In this document: piece after piece, positions 58,073 to 64,000 of the stretch
Layout of the letters: every line of letters starts with the position of its first letter
Numbering within the stretch: position 1 is the stretch's first letter
Made by a program: the position numbers and the translations under genes
Notes under the pieces: model-generated
The model's input: the letters and a program-made list of their open reading frames with translations, nothing else
What the model was told of the DNA's origin: nothing
The model's database searches: none
DNA from: Hymenopus coronatus
Lineage: Eukaryota > Arthropoda > Insecta > Mantodea > Hymenopodidae
Assembly (NCBI GenBank): GCA_030762935.1
Contig: CM060888.1
Coordinates: forward strand, 116,571,468 to 116,635,467
Reading direction: 5' to 3'
DNA length: 64,000 nt

Positions 58073-58197
58073 GCAATGCTATGCCGGCATGTTGCCATGG
58101 TAGCTCAATGAAAGAGCAACCGGCTAGAGACCGAGAGATCCGTGGTTCAAATCCCGGCTATGTCATTGAATTTTTCAGTCTGACTCTACCTATCCAA
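58073..58197 (+). repeat. SINE-C monomer 2, 3'-shortened
   Basis: Same orientation as monomer 1 and 304 bp downstream: CCATGGTAGCTCAATGAAAG, GTGGTTCAAATCCCGGC, then CATTGAATTTTTCAGTCTGA. It breaks off at CTATCCAA, inside the 12-base word CAAGTATTAATA that also precedes monomer 1. Confidence 0.8.
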
Positions 58198-58276
58198 GTA
58201 TTAATACTTATTATAAAATATGTATTGTTAAATCGGAGTTGGCAGTAGTCTTTTGGTACATTATTTACACTGCGTT

Positions 58277-58860
58277 TTTTTTACTTTCTCTACACGTACT
58301 ATGTACATAGTGTATAGAGGTTTTGCATTCTACTCAAAAATTCAATACCGAGATTTCACCTAAAATATACGTTTTAGGGTTCCATGTATTCAAAAAATGT
58401 AGTTTCAGAAAAAGGTCCAAGTTCGTGTGTGTCCGTGTTTATGTAAACACGATAACTCAAAAACAAAAGGTCGATAAAATACCAAACTTGATAGTAAAAT
58501 TTAGTATCTTTCACGGATGCAATACAAAGATTTGAGAAAAGTTCCCTCACCCCAAACTACCCTTTACATTTTCTCAAAAATGGCTCTAACGATTTTGATT
58601 AAAATATCGTATATTAAAAGTATTTATCTTGAATTTTCTAGGAATAATCTCTAAAGACCTCTTTGTTTTTAATAAATTTTGCTGAATTTTGCGTAACTGG
58701 TAAACCATAAATGATAGACAGAAACTTACCACAAAGCATGTAGATCACATTATATCACACAATTTATCATATACTTTTTTCGTTGAATTGACCACTTCTG
58801 AGATATTCCTTGTTCTTTGTTTGAGGATTATAACACTTAAAGTTCTTTCACACTCCTGGC
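58277..58860 (+). repeat. Family R copy, A half and middle
   Basis: Excellent A end TACTTTCTCTACACGTACTA then GTACATAGTGTATAGAGG, followed by the standard blocks to CTTGTTCTTTGTTTG. The B end is lost. Confidence 0.92.
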
Positions 58861-59192
58861 TCTGCTAAAATTTGATTTCTATGGCAACCGATTTTTTGTC
58901 CTTTCTTTCCTTCTTGGAGTTGAAAATCAAGACATGGATATGTATCCATGTAGCGTTAATGTAGCCTTATGGATACTTAATTAAAGAACATGAATATTAT
59001 TTTCTCAAAATAAAAGTATTTAAAGTAACAAAACTAGCAGCACATGAAATTGTAATTCTTTCATTTTGTGATCTCTCAGACCACCCAGTCTGAGATTATT
59101 TGTAGAAAAGATTTTAATTTTATAGTGTATAAACATATTATTGGTGGGTTGCATCTTACAGGGGATTACATGTTTTAGCATAATTTTCTCTT

Positions 59193-59200
<8 letters not shown>
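58861..59200. other. No gene seen
   Basis: Contains a short perfect hairpin CTCAGAC/GTCTGAG near 59077-59095, too short to call an RNA gene. Confidence 0.45.

Positions 59201-59248
<48 letters not shown>
59201..59248. repeat. (CT)n microsatellite
   Basis: An uninterrupted CT run of about 48 bp. Confidence 0.97.
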
Positions 59249-59250
<2 letters not shown>

Positions 59251-61042
59251 ATACAAAGAGACCAACGACGCCAAGATTGGTCTTCATGAAGTCTCTTAGT
59301 TTATGTTTCTCTCAACAGAAAAGCGGTATTTAACTTTGTTTCAATAGTTGTTTTTGACAACTCTTATCTATACTCTAGGTCAACTTCCGCAGAAAATGTG
59401 TTTTCAATTATTTATAGTTTTAATATGTTCTGAATTCGTATGTACATAGATGCAAAATTTATTCATAACGAACGTATTCAACAAACTATATACTTTAAAA
59501 ATCCTTGGGAGTTTTATAAAAATGTAAATTCTATGCAACAAGAAAATTTAGCTATGTTTCGGCATTTTTGAAAGCTTCTGGCTTTAGGGAAATATATGTT
59601 GCTTCAGCTACCATCCTTATAAAAGTTCTAGTAATGAATATCTAGCTCATTGGTTCGTTCATTGGTTTAGTCATTAAGCATACAGATATAAAATGAATTT
59701 TACAAATATACGAGTCGTAAAGTAAATAAAATCAATTATATAGTTTATTTATTTTGTATTCATAAGAATAATAACACTTTTTGAGTATTAATATTGGAAT
59801 ACAATTTCCTTAAAACAACACTGATAATCAAGGAAAGTATTATACTTGAAAATAGACGAGAGCAATCAAGCTGCGCAGTATAAGGAGAGGAGGAAAGAGG
59901 CGGAGACTGGGAGCAATAGCCATGTGTATGTAAACGCATGAAGATATCGGCTGGCGGCCGACTGCAGCAATCAGATCATACCACTGCTCTCTCGTCTACT
60001 TGCACAGATATTACTGACTCGAGAAGTGCAACACTAATAAGAACTAACACTAAATAAGTTATAGATTTTAACAACGGTGTATTTACTTTGTTCTGAGCAT
60101 TTATTTAAATTCCTCTCATGTGCCGATTAGGGAGTGGCATATATTTTCAAACGTCTCAAGGGCGAAATCCAGTTTAACAATTATAACAGCATAGAATGTT
60201 ATAAAATATGAGTGCAATGTGTTAAAAAACCTTGAGTGTCTATCGTGAAGGAGATAATAGAATGATAAAGAAGACCGTTATAGATATTAAACAAACGTAG
60301 TCTATGCATTAGATAAAGCACCCAATAGTGATTAATGAACGGATATTAAGCTTTTTTTTTAATGTGAATCAAGCTATGTATCTAAAATGTATCATAAAAA
60401 TACGGGTAAATTATATTTTGCTAACATATAAATGGTATAAATTATAAGTTTTCTGTAAGCTAGGAAGGAAAGAAATGAGCGGACTCGGCACCGAAAAAAT
60501 AAGGTTATTGTACCTATGTTGCCGAATGGGTGCGCCGGAAGGAGGGATGAGCTGAAAGGAGACACGCGATGGCCGGAACCACGACCGACGGAATAGCAAT
60601 GAAAGGGTCACTGCAGTTACCATATTGCGATGACCCGACATTCGAATAGGAAGACCAGGAGACGGCGCTCATCGGTTGCAGCGCTCCCAAGGGGTAGTTC
60701 ATATACTCCGACAAGCACCCGAAGGTCGAGGGACGATGAGAGTTCCAGGGACCACGCCGCAGCGAATCATTATCGCCGACTCTTCCAATTCTGAAACAGA
60801 CCAACGGGGCAAAGTATGAATGAAATGATGAATGGAGGAAATGGAGATTCCGGGGGTAAATGAACCCGCCCCAGCATTCACCTTGCACCCCGAAAAAGAA
60901 ATCCTAACATCAGAAAATTCATTTCATATACATACATTTTCCAAGGTTTTACTTCACGATAATTTAAAGGAAAGTATCTGTTGTTGCTTCCATAAGATTC
61001 AATACAGGATATGAAGGTGAAAAAATGGATATATTATCTTAT
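59249..61042. other. No supported gene; two GC-richer patches
   Basis: Patches at about 59870-60010 (GGCTGGCGGCCGACTGCAGC) and 60480-60900 (GGCACCGAAAAAATAAGG ... GGGGTAAATGAACCCGCC) stand out from AT-rich DNA. The long minus-strand frames in the second patch have no recognised domain. The second may be a SINE-like repeat and the first could be a promoter region; neither is supported. Confidence 0.3.
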
Positions 61043-61288
61043 TTATGAAATTTAACTGCTGTGGTTCTCAGAGTCCCATTCTAAACTGGACGCGAAAGAC
61101 CGTTTAACTTTACTCAGAGTCCTCTTTATCAACGGCACGAGACCAACGGCTTTACTTCCTTTCCGAAGGAAGCCTTGCTATGGATTTTTATGCCGGAAGA
61201 AAACCCATCGTCCTCAGCCGGGTTTGAAACCGCGACCTTGGGTACATGAGATTAGCATGGTAACCATTACACCATGTAGGGCGACTAC
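61043..61288 (-). repeat. SINE-B copy 5
   Basis: Reverse copy with TTTAACTGCTGTGGTTCTCA at the left and GGTAACCATTACACCATG at the right (tRNA-like head). The TTCCTTTCCGAAGGAAGCC palindrome is kept. No clear target duplication is visible. Confidence 0.85.
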
Positions 61289-62214
61289 GAAGGAGGATAA
61301 TATGTGCTGCAAATGCTTGAATATGTACTAAAAACCATTCACAATAAGCATAATTTAGGCTATAGCGTACGTGATTCATTTTCCAACAAAACGTCTTATG
61401 ACTTACTTTAAGAATGAAATTACCGAATCGTGTTTAATTCTGAGCATACATTGTAGTTGAAAGCAACAGAAAATAATTTAGCATGGTCTAATTGAGCGGA
61501 ACATAAACATTGATGGTGGAACGTTATTTACTTTACGTTTCACGGTAGTATTTCAAATGCCACTCGTTTACTCTGAAATGCATGTTTTGAGTCAAATCCT
61601 CTTGTTCAATTACGTAAATTATTACACTCATTAAATTTAAATCTGAGAGATAAGATCTAACTTAGGAGCGCATATTCAGGTATAAAGGCTACCTTCATTT
61701 ACATTATTGGCATCATTAGCAAATTCCTTCATAATGAAATGCAGAAAATGTTCCAACAAATGCAGTGAACTCTATTCTGTGGTTTGGCGAATAGACCTTT
61801 CTTATTACAGCTATAACTAAAGATGAAGCTTCTTAAGATGTATTTATTTATTAGCCTGCTTCATCCTTTAAGGAATACCTGTTGGCAGGATAGCTCAAAA
61901 ACTTTTTAAGGGAACTAATCCTGAGGACACATTTTAGTCTTGTCTTACACAGTACACGATTTTGCATTTATATTAACATTATTTTATATTAAACGTAAGG
62001 AAGTCCTTCTGCATTATCTATTTCTGCCCTTCTAAATCGTGTATATTGTACATTACAAATTTAAGAGATGTTTCCTCTCTTCTATGTCCCTTGCACATAA
62101 CTCTCAGTAAGTTATTTTAGTTTAACAAATCAAGTTTAACTTAGTCAATCAGTAGTAATTAATTGCTTTTACTGGGGTAACCACGATCCAGTTGGGGACT
62201 TTAGTGTCTCACCG
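61289..62214. other. No supported gene
   Basis: Nothing recognisable. Confidence 0.5.
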
Positions 62215-62360
62215 GCTTGTGTTAACGTAACTCAGTTGGTTGAAGTAACCGAACACAAATCGGAATTTGCGTGATTCAAATGCTGGCTAAGCATGAACTT
62301 TTTCAGTCTGATTCTACCTTTCCAACCTTGTGCTACACGTGGCCTTCTAAATAAGAAGTA
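62215..62360 (+). repeat. SINE-C copy 3, diverged
   Basis: AACGTAACTCAGTTGGTTGA and GCGTGATTCAAATGCTGGC form the tRNA-like head. TTTTTCAGTCTGATTCTACC then CCAACCTTGTGCTACACG match the SINE-C body. Confidence 0.65.
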
Positions 62361-62427
62361 ATAATTACACATATGATTAATTTTGTTTTGAAAATATGTC
62401 TTCTATCAAATTTCATGTGATACCATT

Positions 62428-62930
62428 TTGTTTTCCCTGAAAGACAGTTTTTATATAAATAATCCATTTTCTCCGGACTATAGAACTTTTGTTATAAAAA
62501 TATCTCAATTGTGTAATGTGTCTATATCTACTTATTTATATGAAATCAATAGAAAGATTTTAATAAACATGAATTTTAACAAGGGTGGTACTATTTTAAA
62601 GTATCTTGATCAGATGACATTTTTAGGCATTGATTTAGATCAACACATTATTTGGCATAAACAGATCTATCATATATGCACCAAATTAAATAAAACATAC
62701 TTTGCTATTAGATGCCTGAAAATGAGTTTGGACATTAACTGTTTGCTTACTGTATATTATGCCACTGTACAATGAATTTTATCACACAATATTTTAATAT
62801 GGGGGTGTGCAACTAAAGTAAATAGGTATTTTTAATTCAGAAGAGAGTGCTTAGAATAATTTTTAATATGAAGCCAAGAAACTCGTTGAGACATGTTTTT
62901 AAACAACTTTATATTTTTACTTTGACATGA
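62428..62930 (+). pseudogene. LINE reverse-transcriptase C-terminal fragment
   Basis: A 115-codon open frame ending at TGA 62773-62775 contains FLGIDLDQHIIWHKQIYHIC then TKLNKTYFAIRCLK and LLTVYYATVQ. This matches the thumb region downstream of the catalytic core in Jockey/CR1-like reverse transcriptases (pattern FLGI-LD--L-W--HI). After the stop and a frame change the next expected block follows: VLRIIFNMKPRNSLRHVFKQ (near 62847). The catalytic FADD-type motif would lie upstream and is not seen. This differs from the RTE-like remnant at 45.3 kb. Confidence 0.72.
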
Positions 62931-63200
62931 TTTATAATATATAATGCTGCACTATTTTATAAAAATAACTTATATAATAATATAAAATATAAAATAACTA
63001 AATATTCAAAACCACCAAAGTGCCTCATAAGTAAAGTTGTTAATACACATTATTAAAATAGATGACAATGTGTAAATTTAAAAGATCACTACGTTCATTT
63101 TTACACGACAAAATGTTTTTGCACTTTAAGTGAATTATTTAATTAATGCACATTTATGACGAGTCTATCTGTGTAAAGTGTATGGTAATAGACAATGAAT
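62931..63200. other. AT-rich, probably remains of the same LINE
   Basis: No clear coding signal. Confidence 0.3.
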
Positions 63201-63222
63201 CTGTCTGTCTGTCTGTCTGTCT
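63201..63222. repeat. (CTGT)n microsatellite
   Basis: Five and a half units of CTGT. Confidence 0.95.
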
Positions 63223-63664
63223 AATTCCTCAGTAAATCACATTACTGCATAAAAGTAATTCAGTGAACTTAAGAGGCATAAACTTGACAACACTTTACTT
63301 TCATATTTTAAATAGTTTTGAGATAATGGGTAATGAAGTTAGCAAACTGATCATTACCAAGATAGAGAGCCTTAATCTTCACGGTATCCTGGGAGTAAAA
63401 TTTCAAATTTCTCAATTGAGTTTTCTGAACGTCTTACTGTTAATATGGATACTAAATGTAAATCAAATTGAATAAATATTTTGAATTTTTTAAATTGAAG
63501 CTTTGAACCATACACAACAACTTTAAACAAGGATATTGGAATAACTTTGATTACTGAATTAATATAATTTTTAAAAAGGTTAGAAAATTTAATCTCTAAA
63601 ATTAATAATTTAAGTGTGTGCATATATATATATAAACCAGTATTTGTTAGCAGAATTTTGCCCT
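63223..63664. other. No supported gene
   Basis: A short TA run lies near 63622-63634; otherwise unassigned. Confidence 0.5.
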
Positions 63665-64000
63665 TTTTACTTTCTATAGACGTACTATGTACATAGTGTA
63701 TAAAGAAGGTATTCCATTCCACCCAAAAATCGATACCGAGATTTCAATGGAAATAGAGTATTTTCAGAAAAAGGTCCGTGTGTGTGAGCGTGTCCGTGTA
63801 TCCGTGTGTCTCTGAACACGATAATTTGAAAACGAAAAGTCAGTAAAATACCAAACTTTGTATTTAAGTTCAGTATTTTCCAAGGATGCGACACGAAGAT
63901 TTTCAAGAAAATCCCCCCACACCCAACTACACCTTACATGGACAAATTTTAAAAAAACATTATTTTCTCAAAAATGTAACTAACGATTTTGGTTAGAATG
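63665..64000 (+). repeat. Family R copy, cut by the window end
   Basis: Starts TTTTTACTTTCTATAGACGT with the palindrome ACTATGTACATAGT and proceeds in consensus order to AAAATGTAACTAACGATTTT at the window edge. Confidence 0.93.

Noticed and set aside
58086..58160. A possible functional tRNA gene
   Set aside because: The A and B boxes and D arm are good, but the body matches two other SINE-C copies and the anticodon arm is poor.
59075..59098. A microRNA-like hairpin
   Set aside because: The stem is only about 7-8 bp with no extended duplex, well below precursor size.
60514..60888. A 124-codon minus-strand frame in a GC-rich patch
   Set aside because: No recognisable domain, and a second frame is open over the same stretch; composition alone explains the lack of stops.

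Overview
This window looks like animal, probably arthropod, nuclear DNA: AT-rich, sparse in coding sequence, full of microsatellites, tRNA-derived SINEs with target-site duplications, and wrecks of hAT, mariner, Jockey-like and RTE-like elements. There are no operons, ribosome-binding sites, prokaryotic genes, rRNA genes or CRISPR arrays. Most long ORFs are open frames running through repeats. I cannot place the species.

The dominant component is one dispersed family, called family R here. About 31 full or partial copies lie on both strands and, by hand sum, cover roughly 17 kb (about a quarter of the window). Its two ends are constant. The A end is a palindrome around ACTATGTACATAGT inside ACTTTCTCTAC...GTAGAGAA arms. 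The B end is ATGTGAATGGAACACATCAG followed by T-rich DNA. The 12-base motif ACTTTCTCTACA near the B end is the reverse complement of TGTAGAGAAAGT at the A end. The core has a (GT)n tract and an internal hairpin of ATACCAAACTT type. No target duplication is seen and two copies lie head to tail. This architecture resembles non-autonomous Helentron/HINE (DINE-1-like) elements, which is my main inference for the window.

Region by region: 1-7.3 kb holds R copies and unrecognised AT-rich DNA. 7.35-9.84 kb is a complete but dead hAT transposon with an exact 8-bp target duplication. 11-18 kb has R copies, two of which carry SINEs of different families with clear target duplications. 18.4-18.7 kb holds the best candidate cellular gene (two exons, 73-bp intron), and 20.56 kb a short ORF with a mitochondrial-presequence-like start. 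22.6 and 25.3 kb are linked by a copied 63-bp segment inside a local inverted repeat. 26-29 kb holds a Jockey-like ORF1 with three identical-length 44-residue repeats and three zinc knuckles, cut off at an (ATT)n array where ORF2 should start. 29-48 kb is mainly R copies, a small MITE, an RTE-like remnant and SINEs. 48.3-49.0 kb is a fold-back mariner. 49-55.5 kb is free of R and holds two phase-compatible candidate exons on the minus strand. 55.5-64 kb has R copies, a paired tRNA-derived SINE, GC-richer patches and a LINE reverse-transcriptase remnant.

I found no set of genes working together. The interest lies in the repeat biology and in a few short candidate exons. All family names are from motif reading only; no database search was run.
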